Shown: positions 1 to 11,370 of the stretch, piece by piece
Numbering within the stretch: position 1 is the stretch's first letter
Layout of the letters: every line of letters begins with the position of its first letter
Assembly: GCA_014843695.1 (NCBI GenBank)
Contig: CM026401.1
Location: 27,711,051-27,775,050 of the forward strand
Direction: 5' to 3'
Origin: Archivesica marissinica
Lineage: Eukaryota; Mollusca; Bivalvia; Venerida; Vesicomyidae
Length of the DNA: 64,000 nucleotides
Program-made: the position numbers and the translations under genes
The notes under the pieces: model-generated
What the model saw: only the letters and a program-made list of their open reading frames with translations
Told to the model about the DNA's origin: nothing
Databases searched by the model: none

Positions 1-3000
1 GTTTGTGATTGGCTGGCTGACGTTGTATATTGCAGTATGAACACTGTTATTGGCTGGCTGAAGTCTTATAATGCAGCATACACTATTTGTGATTGGCTGG
101 CTGACGTTGTATATTGCAGTATGTATACACTGTTATTTGCTGGCTGACGTTGTATATTGTAGCAGACACTATTTGTGATTGGCTGGCTGAAGTTGTATAT
201 TGCAGTAGTATACACTGTTATTTGCTGGCTGACGTTGTATAATGCAGTATGTATACACTGTTATTTGCTGGCTGACGTTGTATATTGCAGTGTGTATACA
301 CTGTTATTTGCTGGCTTAAGTCTTATAATGCAGTATGACACTGTTATTTGCTGGCTTAAGTCTTATAATGAGTAGTATACACTGTTATTGGCTGTCTGAC
401 GTTTATAATGCAGTATACACTGTTATTGGCTGGCTAACGTTGTATATTGCAGTATGTATACACTGTTATTTGCTGGCTGACGTTGTATATTGTAGCAGAC
501 ACTATTTGTGATTGGCTGGCTGACGTTGTATATTGCAGTATGTATACACTGTTATTTGCTGGCTGACGTTGTATAGTGCAGTTTGTATACACTGTTATTT
601 GCTGGCTGACGTTGTATATTGCAGTGTGTATACACTGTTATTTGCTGGCTGACGTTGTATAGTGCAGTATGTATACACTGTTATTTGCTGGCTGACGTTG
701 TATAGTGCAGTATGTATACACTGTTATTTGCTGGCTGACGTTGAATATTGTAGTATGTATACACTGTTATTGGCTGTCTGACGTTGTATAGTGCAGTATG
801 TATATACTGTTATTTGCTGGCTGACGTTGTATATTGCAGTATGTATACACTGTTATTGGCTGTCTGACGTTGTATAGTGCAGTATGTATATACTGTTATT
901 TGCTGGCTGACGTTGTATATTGCAGTATGTATACACTGTTATTGGCTGGCTGACGTTGTATATTGCAGTATGTATACACTGTTATTTGCTGGCTGACGTT
1001 GTATATTGTAGCAGACACTATTTGTGATTGGCTGGCTGACGTTGTATATTGTAGCAGACACTATTTGTGATTGGCTGGCTGACGTTGTATATTGTAGCAG
1101 ACACTATTTGTGATTGGCTGGCTGACGTTGTATATTGTAGCAGACACTATTTGTGATTGGCTGGCTGACGTTGTATATTGTAGCAGACTATTTGTGATTG
1201 GCTGGCTGACGTTGTATATTGTAGCAGACACTATTTGTGATTGGCTGGCTGACGTTGTATATTGTAGCAGACACTATTTGTGATTGGCTGGCTGACGTTG
1301 TATATTGCAGTATGTATACACTGTTATTGGCTGGCTGACGTTGTATAGTGCAGTATGTATACACTGTTATTTGCTGGCTGACGTTGTATAGTGCAGTATG
1401 TATACACTGTTATTTGCTGGCTGACGTTGTATAGTGCAGTATGAACACTGTTATTTGCTGGCTGACGTTGTATATTGCAGTATGTATACACTGTTATTGG
1501 CTGGCTGACGTTGTATAGTGCAGTATGTATATACTGTTATTTGCTGGCTGACGTTGTATATTGCAGTATGTATACACTGTTATTGGCTGGCTGACGTTGT
1601 ATATTGTAGCAGACACTATTTGTGATTGGCTGGCTGACGTTGTATATTGTAGCAGACACTATTTGTGATTGGCTGGCTGACGTTGTATATTGTAGCAGAC
1701 ACTATATGTGATTGGCTGGCTGACGTTGTATATTGTAGCAGACACTATTTGTGATTGGCTGGCTGACGTTGTATATTGTAGCAGACTCTATTTGTGATTG
1801 GCTGGCTGACGTTGTATATTGTAGCAGACACTATTTGTGATTGGCTGGCTGACGTTGTATATTGTAGCAGACACTATATGTGATTGGCTGGCTGACGTTG
1901 TATATTGTAGCAGACACTATTTGTGATTGGCTGGCTGACGTTGTATATTGCACTATGTATACACTGTTATTTGCTGGCTGACGTTGTATAGTGCAGTATG
2001 TATACACTGTTATTTGCTGGCTGACGTTGTATAGTGCAGTATGTATACACTGTTATTTGCTGGCTGACGTTGTATATTGCAGTATGTATACACTGTTATT
2101 GGCTGTCTGACGTTGTATAGTGCAGTATGTATATACTGTTATTTGCTGGCTGACGTTGTATATTGCAGTATGTATACACTGTTATTGGCTGGCTGACGTT
2201 GTATATTGCAGTATGTATACACTGTTATTTGCTGGCTGACGTTGTATATTGTAGTATGTATACACTGTTATTGGCTGTCTGACGTTGTATAGTGCAGTAT
2301 GTATATACTGTTATTTGCTGGCTGACGTTGTATATTGCAGTATGTATACACTGTTATTTGCTGGCTGACGTTGTATATTGTAGCAGACACTATTTGTGAT
2401 TGGCTGGCTGACGTTGTATATTGTAGCAGACACTATTTGTGATTGGCTGGCTGACGTTGTATATTGTAGCAGACACTATATGTGATTGGCTGGCTGACGT
2501 TGTATATTGTAGCAGACACTATTTGTGATTGGCTGGCTGACGTTGTATATTGTAGCAGACACTATTTGTGATTGGCTGGCTGACGTTGTATATTGTAGCA
2601 GACACTATTTGTGATTGGCTGGCTGACGTTGTATATTGTAGCAGACACTATTTGTGATTGGCTGGCTGACGTTGTATATTGTAGCAGACACTATTTGTGA
2701 TTGGCTGGCTGACGTTGTATATTGTAGCAGACACTATTTGTGATTGGCTGGCTGACGTTGTATATTGTAGCAGACACTATTTGTGATTGGCTGGCTGACG
2801 TTGTATATTGTAGCAGACACTATTTGTGATTGGCTGGCTGACGTTGTATATTGTAGCAGACACTATTTGTGATTGGCTGGCTGACGTTGTATATTGTAGC
2901 AGACACTATTTGTGATTGGCTGGCTGACGTTGTATATTGTAGCAGATAATATTTGTGATTGGCTGGCTGACGTTGTATATTGCAGTAGACACTATTTGTG

Positions 3001-5290
3001 TTTTGCTGGCTTACGTTTATATTGCAGTAGACAATGTTTTGGTTTTGCTGGCTTACGTTTATAATGCAGTTGACATTGTTTGTTATTTGCTGGCTGACGT
3101 TGTATATTGCAGTATGTATACACTGTTATTTGCTGGTTGACGTTGTATATTGTAGCAGACACTATTTGTGATTGACTGGCTGACGTTGTATATTGCAGTA
3201 TGTATACACTGTTATTTGCTGGCTGACGTTGTATATTGTAGGAGACACTATTTGTGATTGACTGGCTGAAATTGTATATTGCAGTATGTATACACTGTTA
3301 TTTGCTGGCTGACGTTGTATAGTGCAGTATGTATACACTGTTATTTGCTGGCTGACGTTGTATATTGCAGTGTGTATACACTGTTATTTGCTGGCTGACG
3401 TTGTATAGTGCAGTATGTATGCACTGTTATTTGCTGGCTGACGTTGTATATTGTAGTATGTATACACTGTTATTGGCTGTCTGACGTTGTATAGTGCAAT
3501 ATGTATATACTGTTATTTGCTGGCTAACGTTGTATATTGCAGTATGTATACACTGTTATTGGCTGTCTGACGTTGTATAGTGCAGTATGTATATACTGTT
3601 ATTTGCTGGCTGACGTTGTATATTGCAGTATGTATACACTGTTATTTGCTGGCTGACGTTGTATAGTGCAGTATGTATACACTGTTATTGGCTGGCTGAC
3701 GTTGTATATTGCAGTATGTATACACTGTTATTTGCTGGCTGACGTTGTATATTGTAGTATGTATACACTGTTATTGGCTGTCTGACGTTGTATAGTGCAG
3801 TATGTATATACTGTTATTTGCTGGCTGACGTTGTATATTGCAGTATGTATACACTGTTATTTGCTGTCTGACGTTGTATATTGTAGCAGACACTATTTGT
3901 GATTGGCTGGCTGACGTTGTATATTGTAGCAGACACTATTTGTGATTGGCTGGCTGACGTTGTATATTGTAGCAGACACTATATGTGATTGGCTGGCTGA
4001 CGTTGTATATTGTAGCAGACACTATTTGTGATTGGCTGGCTGACGTAGTATATTGTAGCAGACACTATTTGTGATTGGCTGGCTGACGTTGTATATTGTA
4101 GCAGACACTATTTGTGATTGGCTGGCTGACGTTGTATATTGTAGCAGACGCTATTTGTGATTGGCTGGCTGACGTTGTATATTGTAGCAGACACTATATG
4201 TGATTGGCTGGCTGACGTTGTATATTGTAGCAGACACTATTTGTGATTGGCTGGCTGACGTTGTATATTGTAACAGACACTATTTGTGATTGGCTGGCTG
4301 ACGTTGTATATTGTAGCAGACACTATTTGTGATTGGCTGGCTGACGTTGTATATTGTAGCAGACACTATTTGTCATTGGCTGGCTGACGTTGTATATTGT
4401 AGCAGACACTATTTGTGATTGGCTGGCTGACGTTGTATATTGTAGCAGACACTATTTGTGATTGGCTGGCTGACGTTGTATATTGTAGCAGACACTATTT
4501 GTGATTGGCTGGCTGACGTTGTATATTGTAGCAGACACTATTTGTGATTGGCTGGCTGACGTTGTATATTGCAGTAGACACTGTTTGTGTTTTGCTGGCT
4601 TACGTTTATATTGCAGTAGACAATGTTTTTGTTTTACTGGCTTACGTTTATAATGCAGTTGACATTGTTTGTTATTTGCTGGCTGACGTTGTATATTGCA
4701 GTATGTATACACTGTTATTTGCTGGCTGACGTTGTATATTGTAGCAGACACTATTTGTGATTGGCTGGCTGACGTTGTATATTGCAGTAGACACTGTTTG
4801 TGTTTTGCTGGCTTACGTTTATATTGCAGTAGACAATGTTTTTGTTTTGCTGGCTTACGTTTATAATGCAGTTGACATTGTTTGTTATTTGCTGGCTGAC
4901 GTTGTATATTGCAGTATGTATACACTGTTATTTGCTGGCTGACGTTGTATATTGTAGCAGACACTATTTGTGATTGGCTGGCTGACGTTGTATAGTGCAG
5001 TATGTATACACTGTTATTGGCTGGCTGACGTTGTATATTGCAGTATGTATACACTGTTATTGGCTGGCTGACGTTGTATAGTGCAGTATGTATACACTGT
5101 TATTTGCTGTCTTACGTTGTATAATGCAGTATATATACACTGTTATTTGCTGGCTGACGTTGTATAGTGCAGTATGTATACACTGTTATTTGCTTGCTGA
5201 CGTTGTATATTGTAGTATGTATACACTGTTATTTGCTGGCTGCCGTTGTATATTGTAGTAGACACTATTTGTGATTGGCTGGCTGAAATT
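1..5290. repeat. 43-bp minisatellite array, about 123 copies
   Basis: The sequence is a head-to-tail tandem repeat with a 43-bp period; for example the GTGATTGGCTGGCTGACG motif recurs at 4501 and 4544. The core GCTGGCTGACGTTGTATATT is shared by all units. Two unit types differ in the linker: type A carries GTAGCAGACACTATTTGTGA and type B carries CAGTATGTATACACTGTTAT. They occur in alternating blocks rather than mixed at random: A-rich at about 1010-1290, 1600-1940, 2370-2980 and 3870-4560, B-rich between them. The array is open at the left window edge, so its true length is unknown. Short ORFs inside (175-375, 2955-3140, 4452-5054) are read-through of the repeat and not genes. Confidence 0.97.
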
Positions 5291-5870
5291 GTATATTGCA
5301 GTAGACAATGTTTGTGTTTTGCTGGCTGAAATTGTATATTGCAGTAGACAGTGTTAGTGTTTTTCTGGCCTACGTACGTTGTACATTGCAGTAGACAGTG
5401 CTAGTGTTTTGCTGGCCTACGTACGTTGTATATTGCAGTAGACAGTGCTAGTGCTTTGCTGGCCTACGTACGTTGTACATTGCAGTAGACAGTGTTAGTG
5501 TTTTGCTGTGCTACGTACGTTGTACATTGCAGTAGACAGTGTTAGTGTTTTGCTGGCCTACGTACGTTACACATTGCAATAGACAATGTTAGTGTTTTGC
5601 TGACCTACGTACGTTGTACATTGCAATATACAATGTTAATGTTTTGCTGGCCTACGTACGTTGTACATTGCAGTAGACAATGTTCATGTTTTGCTGGCCT
5701 ATGTACGTTGTACATTGCAATAGACAGTGTTAATGTTTTGCTGGCCTACGTACGTTGTACATTGCAGTAGACAATGTTAATGTTTTTCTGGCCTACGTAT
5801 GCTGTACATTGCAGTAGACAATGTTAATGTTTTGCCGGCCTACGTACATTGTACATTGCAGTAGACAGTG
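5291..5870. repeat. Diverged 47-bp edge of the same minisatellite
   Basis: The array continues with a longer unit of 47 bp, measured from GTAGACAGTG at 5344, 5391 and 5438. The core changes to GCTGGCCTACGTACGTTGTA, with an extra ACGT step, and copies differ more from one another than in the main array. About 12 copies are visible. Higher divergence at an array margin is what is expected when homogenisation acts mostly in the interior. Confidence 0.92.
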
Positions 5871-5975
5871 CTTATTTCAGTTCCAAAATGTGTGCGTAAT
5901 CAGTAAATGTGTGCTTGAATATGAATAGTGTTTTGATTTATTGGTAGATACATGGCCAACGGAAAATCAGTCTTA

Positions 5976-6210
5976 TTAGTTTATACAAATTTATTTGAGC
6001 TCGATTGCGAAACAAGTTCTTATAACTTATATTAATCGCTCTCGAGACCTCATTCCTGATGGAATCCATCGACACGAGGGAGAGAGAAGAGGCAACGTGG
6101 ACATTAAATGCCTTGCCTAAGGGTACAATCGTAATGGCTCCAGCGGGGCTCGAACTCCGGACCGTTTGCACCTGAAGCGAACGCGCATCCACTGCGCTAT
6201 CACGACTTCC
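5976..6210 (-). mobile_element. tRNA-derived SINE, family 1, with target-site duplications
   Basis: On the minus strand the element starts GGAAGTCGTGATAGCGCAGT, which contains a Pol III A box, followed about 40 bp later by a B-box-like GAGTTCGAGCCCC. The body contains the marker AGGCAAGGCATTTAA and a tail ending near CGAGCTCAAATAAATTTG. Flanks AAAATCAGTCTTA (5963-5975) and AAAATCAGACTTA (6211-6223) match at 12 of 13 bases and read as target-site duplications. The head resembles a tRNA but no functional cloverleaf was confirmed. Related copies lie at 30928, 49749 and 53844. Molluscan V-SINE-type and MetaSINE families are sensible comparators, but I could not test membership. Confidence 0.88.
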
Positions 6211-6223
6211 AAAATCAGACTTA

Positions 6224-6609
6224 GGATGTCATTGTCAGTATTTGGTGTTAATGTATAGGACGTTCTGATAAAATGATTCCATTTTGCCGTCGCCATGTAT
6301 GAACGATCGGTAACCAAGCAAAAATCACCCCTCCCAAAGACTGATTGATAATGTCCACATTTATATTCCACTGAAAGTGGAGAATCTATGACACGTAATT
6401 ATGTTGTCAATGAGATGGACAGGAAATTGTCCGTTCTGTCCTTTTGATATAATACTATCGTACATCAGCCGTTCGTCTAGTTCAGTGTTCTCATTACGGC
6501 AAGATAATTATTATTATCGGTTACAAGAACTGTGTAGATACATCGTGAAGCAAAGGAGAGATATCATTTTGTAATAGTGATTTACTCCTGTCACCCATTT
6601 TGACCATTA
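6224..6609. other. No gene seen, short unique stretch
   Basis: This roughly 390-bp stretch separates the SINE from the 52-bp array. The minus-strand ORF that crosses 6117-6371 owes its C-terminal half to the SINE, so it is not a gene. No coding signal, RNA gene or clear repeat was recognised here. Confidence 0.6.
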
Positions 6610-7390
6610 GTATTTAACGAACATTGTATTGTAATTTCAACCAGACCACGAAGTCGGCCACTACTTTTACGAAAGTTGTATAGTGATTTACACCGGGCCA
6701 CGACTGTGGCCGCTACTTTAACGAAAGTTGTATAGTGATTTACACCGGATCGCGAGACTGACCACTACTATAACGAAAGTTGTATAGTGATTTACACCGG
6801 ATCGCGAGACTGACCACTACTATAACGAAAGTTGTATAGTGATTTACACCGGATCGCGAGATTGACCACTACTATAACGAAAGTTGTATAGTGATTTACA
6901 CCGGATCGCGAGATTGACCACTACTATAACGAAAGTTGTATAGTGATTTACACCGGATCACGACTGTGGCCGCTACTTTAACGACAGTAATATAGTAACG
7001 TACACCGGACCTAGAAGCTAGCCGCTACTTTAATGAAAGTTGTATAGTGATTTACACCGGATCACGAGATTTACCACTACCATAACGAAAGTTTCTATAG
7101 TAATTTACACCGGATCACGAGATTGACCAATACTATAACGAAAGTTGTATAGTGATTTACACCGGATCGCGAGATTGACCACTACTATAACGAAAGTTGT
7201 ATAGTGATTTACACCGGATCACGGGATTGGCCACTACTATAACGAACGTTTTTATAGTAATTTACACAGAACCACGAGGTTGGCCCAATATTGTATAACG
7301 AAAACTGTATTATAGTAATTAACACCGGTTCACGGTTTGGGGCACTATCTTAAATACATTGTTATAGTAATTTACCCAGGTCCGCGAGGT
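6610..7390. repeat. 52-bp minisatellite, about 15 copies
   Basis: The motif GTATAGTGATTTACACCGG recurs every 52 bp (GTATAG at 6678, 6730, 6782). Units share AACGAAAGTT and differ mainly in a GATCGCGAGATTGACC-like segment. Central copies are nearly identical; copies at both ends (before 6670 and after 7230) are clearly diverged and slightly different in length. Confidence 0.95.
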
Positions 7391-9104
7391 ATGCGAAGAC
7401 ATCACAAGAAACAGGTTTATATCACTTGGCTCGGATTGATGAATTCGGTTTTGTAAAGATTATGTTCTGACCACATCAAAGGTAATTCTGATATATATTT
7501 GATTATTCGCCCGGCACTTCTGACATAAGATCGGACAATGGCGATCTAGTTCATAAGATGACGGAATTGTTTATGTACGCTATCATGCCGTGAATACCAA
7601 ACGAATTAAGTTCCCTGATTGAATGACACACTTCATGTGTTTTGTCGTTGTATATAATACAAATTAACTGTCAACTAGAAATGCCAGAGATGCCAGATAG
7701 TTGCATCAGAGTGGATGTCCACTCCTAGTAGTCGTAATGAACGTAAGATGAAAGATATAGACATAAGCCAAAGTTCGAACCCGTGCCATTAGAGAGATAT
7801 TGCATAGCAACGACAAAGCATACAGCTTACACTTACAACTGCACAACCACAAAAGTCACCCAAACAGATTGTGCATAATTATAGAGCTAATGAACAGAAG
7901 CAGTTTCTCGTCTATATCATTTAAGCATATTTACAGTATATATAGTACGATATTATGAGAGTATCCAACTGGCAACGCATTCATTCTAAGCGAGGGATAT
8001 AAGGGCTAAAGCTTCCTGGGTGCATTTGCTAAGGTTACCAAAGCTCTTGGGAATTGTCACATTGAAATAATTGCAATCATTTGAATATATACATGTATAC
8101 TTGGTCGATATAGAACAAAAACGTTTGATGTACTTATTTCTTAATGTACAATACACCTCACACTGAAAGAGGAAGTGAAACTCATCTTCCACGTAAACAA
8201 CATAATAAGCATACCCTTTCGTGTTGATCAATTCTATTTCTACCGTATCGACCAGTTTCAAACCTCAAAAGATATGCAATACGTTACAACGAAAACAGGT
8301 ATTGTATGATTGATTTCTTCCTACAGCAGAGATACGTGTTTAAGAGTGTCATCTCATATGTTTTGCTGATGATTATGGAAGAAGGGGAAAACCAAATAAA
8401 ATAAACATATTTTGAGTAAGTGTTCCTGTTGTAAAGTTTTGGTCGAGTGTATTATGTTAAAAGATGTTAGTGTAAAATATATAAATAAATGCTATTGAAA
8501 TTATCCTAGTAATTTTAAGTTAGTTGCATTAGAGGCATTTTATTTGACCAATTTGGCCCATTTAAAGACGAGTTGTTATGTTATGTTATGTATTTCTATG
8601 TAATGTGGAACTTCACGTTGTACGTTCTAGTTCAGTTCGCCCAATGTTTTATTTCTTATTTGGAGATAGCTCAAACAAGTAACTCAATGTCAGTGTTTTA
8701 CATTATTAGTTTGAGATGTGGGACTTAGCTCATACTGAGACACGTGTTTTGTTTCATAGTTTTAAGTAAATGAGCTAATCCACTTAGAAATCTATAGAAA
8801 TCAAAACTGTTATAATATTCACATTTGGTTTCTAATTCAGTTTCAGTTACAATCGGATTTTGATGGTCGTGAGTTCGAGCCCCACCATGAACAACATTGT
8901 TTCCTGATCAAGAAAGTTTATTCACATTTGCGTTGTTCTGATTATTACAAGGTCCAACGAGGACTAATCCAGTTCATTCCAATTTATTTAAGCTCGATTG
9001 TGAAACAACTTATATTAATCACTCTCGAGTACTTGAAGCATACACTGTGGATGAGTTTGCTTGCTCAATGAAACAACGGTATGTTCTGCAGGGACTCCAT
9101 TGCA
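7391..9104. other. No recognisable gene; AT-rich spacer with SINE scraps
   Basis: About 1.7 kb of AT-rich DNA. A 91-codon minus-strand ORF (7986-8261) has no motif I recognise and I treat it as chance. A B-box-like GAGTTCGAGCCCC near 8871 suggests a further truncated tRNA-derived SINE, but no A box or body was found. The only securely assigned item is the SINE tail at 8975-9028, listed separately. Confidence 0.6.
8975..9028 (-). mobile_element. SINE family 1 tail fragment
   Basis: The plus-strand text TTTAAGCTCGATTGTGAAAC and the following ATTAATCACTCTCGAG match the reverse complement of the 3' tail of SINE family 1 (compare 5985-6045). Only the tail is present; the tRNA head and body are missing, and the 67-bp array begins shortly after. 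Confidence 0.72.
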
Positions 9105-9378
9105 CTCAAGACAGTATCTATAATTAATGAACTTGACATGTTTCTTACTGATCCAACCCATCTGCCGTGAACACAAGACAGTATTTATAATTATTGAACT
9201 TGACATGCTTCTTACTGATCCAACCCGTCTGACGTGTACACAAGACAGTATCTATAATTATTGAACTTGACACGCTTCTTACTGATCCAACCCGCCTGCC
9301 GTGTACACAAGACAGTATCTATAATTATTGAACTTGACACGCTTCTTACTGATCCAACCCGTCTGACGTGTACACAAG
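9105..9378. repeat. 67-bp tandem repeat, four copies
   Basis: ACAAGACAGTATCTATAATT recurs at about 9106, 9173, 9240 and 9307, a 67-bp period. Each unit carries CTTACTGATCCAACCCG. The copies differ by a few substitutions. The last unit breaks off at ACAAGGTGCCC. Confidence 0.93.
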
Positions 9379-9768
9379 GTGCCCTGTTAATCCCAGGAAT
9401 ATCGTATTGTCATGACCAAACCCCAACCAAGGGCATATATTCATTCCAATGTGAACTTGTAATGACAAAACATCAACATATTCGATGTTCGAGACAAGTT
9501 CAACTGAAGCAACATAAGTAATACATATAACTATAATTACAGGAAACAGTAAGTTTTCTTTAAAACAAAACATTTTAAAATAAAGTGTAAAACAAACAAA
9601 AATAGCAACTAGTAGAATTAATTTTCCCCTTTTCATAGAACCATTTTCATGTGGAATACACTTATGAATATACAACATAGCATACATATTAGTTAGTATG
9701 CGTATTCTGTAGCCACTGACAACCTTGGGAGATTGATATGCCACGAAGAGCCAGATATATACTGCCAA
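9346..9768 (-). CDS. Hypothetical ORF with a hydrophobic segment; probably not a gene
   Basis: This 140-codon minus-strand ORF is not recognised. Its only notable feature is an internal Met (about residue 45) followed by basic residues and a hydrophobic run, LILLVAIFVCFTLYF, which would look like a signal anchor if translated. A second hydrophobic run follows at FPVIIVICITYVA. The last 15 or so residues fall in the 67-bp tandem repeat, which argues against a conserved protein. A TTGCTTCAG acceptor-like site near 9502 and a CAGTAAG donor-like site near 9350 would bracket a small exon, but the donor-like site is part of the repeat unit and so occurs several times. I see no ortholog-like motif, and AT-rich DNA gives such ORFs by chance. 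Confidence 0.12.
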   Translation of the reverse strand: MAVYIWLFVAYQSPKVVSGYRIRILTNMYAMLYIHKCIPHENGSMKRGKLILLVAIFVCFTLYFKMFCFKENLLFPVIIVICITYVASVELVSNIEYVDVLSLQVHIGMNICPWLGFGHDNTIFLGLTGHLVYTSDGLDQ

Positions 9769-9793
9769 TAGTGGAGTGAAGAAGTTTATTTAA

Positions 9794-9855
9794 GAAATAA
9801 TAAGTATCAATTGTGGTATATTCTGCGATATACCAAGGTTGATACTTATTATTTC
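9794..9855. repeat. Nested hairpin, 17-bp perfect arms
   Basis: GAAATAATAAGTATCAA (9794-9810) is exactly complementary to TTGATACTTATTATTTC (9839-9855). Inside it, GGTATAT (9815-9821) pairs with ATATACC (9828-9834) around a TCTGCG loop. The whole 62-nt stretch could fold into one almost continuous stem-loop. This is what the sequence shows; function is unknown, with a transposon terminus the simplest reading. Confidence 0.85.
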
Positions 9856-10385
9856 GATTCTAACACGACTTACTTCTAATAATTTTAGACGAGAATCAAA
9901 GGAGTATTTTCTTCAAACGCCACTGCAGTTGGCTTTCGAAATGTCCTCCCACGTAAGGGGTGATGACGTTATTTTTTATGGAAAATATCAATCTAGTGCA
10001 TAAATGATCAAAAGTTGTAACTGATCAATAATTTTATTTATTTTGTCAAATAAAACTGTACAGAATAGTAACTGAAACGTTACTTAACAGAAAAACAACA
10101 CGGACAAGAGATTATCTGATTCTAAAAATAGCTCACTTCCGCGAATTCCCACGGTAGTATTTACAAACATCACGTGACTTTCATTCATAAAACTTTACAC
10201 GCATTGTATAAATGGAATAGCCAAAACACGGTGCGCGCAGCATAGTTCAAGGTAGGTATATCGCAGAATATCCCGTGGTAGATTTTACTCTAAGTATGTA
10301 TGTTATTAGCTGGGTCGTGTTAGAATTAGGAAATCATATTTGTCTTGCCGTGGTATATCGGCGAATAAACCACGGTTTGGAGTTC
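9794..10385. mobile_element. Putative foldback or MITE-like element
   Basis: Two inverted segments bracket about 590 bp. ATATTCTGCGATATACC at 9818-9834 is repeated in inverse at 10256-10272, and GATTCTAACACGAC at 9856-9869 is matched by GTCGTGTTAGAAT at 10314-10326. The left end is itself a strong hairpin (see next entry). The right end carries the related GTGGTATATCGGCGAATAAACCACGG-like palindrome near 10350-10376. No ORF encoding a transposase lies between the arms, so if it is an element it is non-autonomous. Target-site duplications were not identified, and the superfamily is unknown. A resembling GGTAGGTATGTCGCAACG lies near 14256. Confidence 0.5.
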
Positions 10386-10423
10386 TGATGTATAGGAATT
10401 AACCATGCAGGCCGTTAGAATTA

Positions 10424-10692
10424 GACATAATTATATACACAGTATACATAGTCATAATTATATACATAGTATACATAGTCATAATTATATACATAGTATA
10501 TTTAGTCATAATTATATACATAGTATACATAGTCATAATTATATACATAGTATATATAGTCATAATTATATACATAGTATATTTAGTCATAATTATATAC
10601 ATAGTATACATAGTCATAATTATATACATAGTATACATAGTCATAATTATATACATAGTATACATAGTCATAATTATATACATAGTATACAT
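10424..10692. repeat. 27-bp AT-rich minisatellite, about 10 copies
   Basis: The unit contains CATAATTATATACATAGTAT and repeats every 27 bp, with copies almost identical. Because 27 is a multiple of three, stop-free frames run right through on both strands (10399-10692 minus and 10405-10707 plus); these ORFs are repeat artefacts. Confidence 0.95.
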
Positions 10693-11370
10693 ACTATTTA
10701 CACGTGATCAATGTAATACATATAGTACATAGTCATAATTATATACATATTATACATACTATATACACGTGATCAATGTAATACATATAGTACATAGTCA
10801 TAATTATATACATATTATACATACTATTTACACGTGATCAATGTAATACATATAGTACATAGTCATAATTATATACATATTATACATACTATTTCCACGT
10901 GATCAATGTAATACATATAGTACATAGTCATAATTATATACATATTATACATACTATTTACACGTGATCAATGTCATACATATAGTACATAGTCATAATT
11001 ATATACATATTATACATACTATTTACACGTGATCAATGTCATACATATAGTACATAGTCATAATTATATACATAGTATACATACTATTTACAGGTGATCA
11101 ATGTCATACATATAGTACATAGTCATAATTATATACATAGTATACATACTATTTACTCGTGATCAATGTAATACATATAGTACATAGTCATAATTATATA
11201 CATATTATACATACTATTTACACGTGATCAATGTCATACATATAGTACATAGTCATAATTATATACATATTATACATAGTCATAATTATATACATAGTAT
11301 ACATACTATTTACTCGTGATCAATGTAATACATATAGTACATAGTCATAATTATATACATAGTATACATG
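10693..11370. repeat. 65-bp minisatellite containing CACGTG, about 10 copies
   Basis: CACGTGATCAATGT recurs every 65 bp (10701, 10766, 10831). Each unit also includes CATAATTATATACATA, the core of the adjacent 27-bp array, so the 65-bp unit looks like the 27-bp unit plus a new segment. Near 11270-11300 one extra 27-bp unit is inserted, supporting common origin. Confidence 0.94.

Noticed and set aside
6117..6371. Small minus-strand ORF as a gene
   Set aside because: Its second half is the SINE head with Pol III A and B boxes, and the first half has no recognisable feature.
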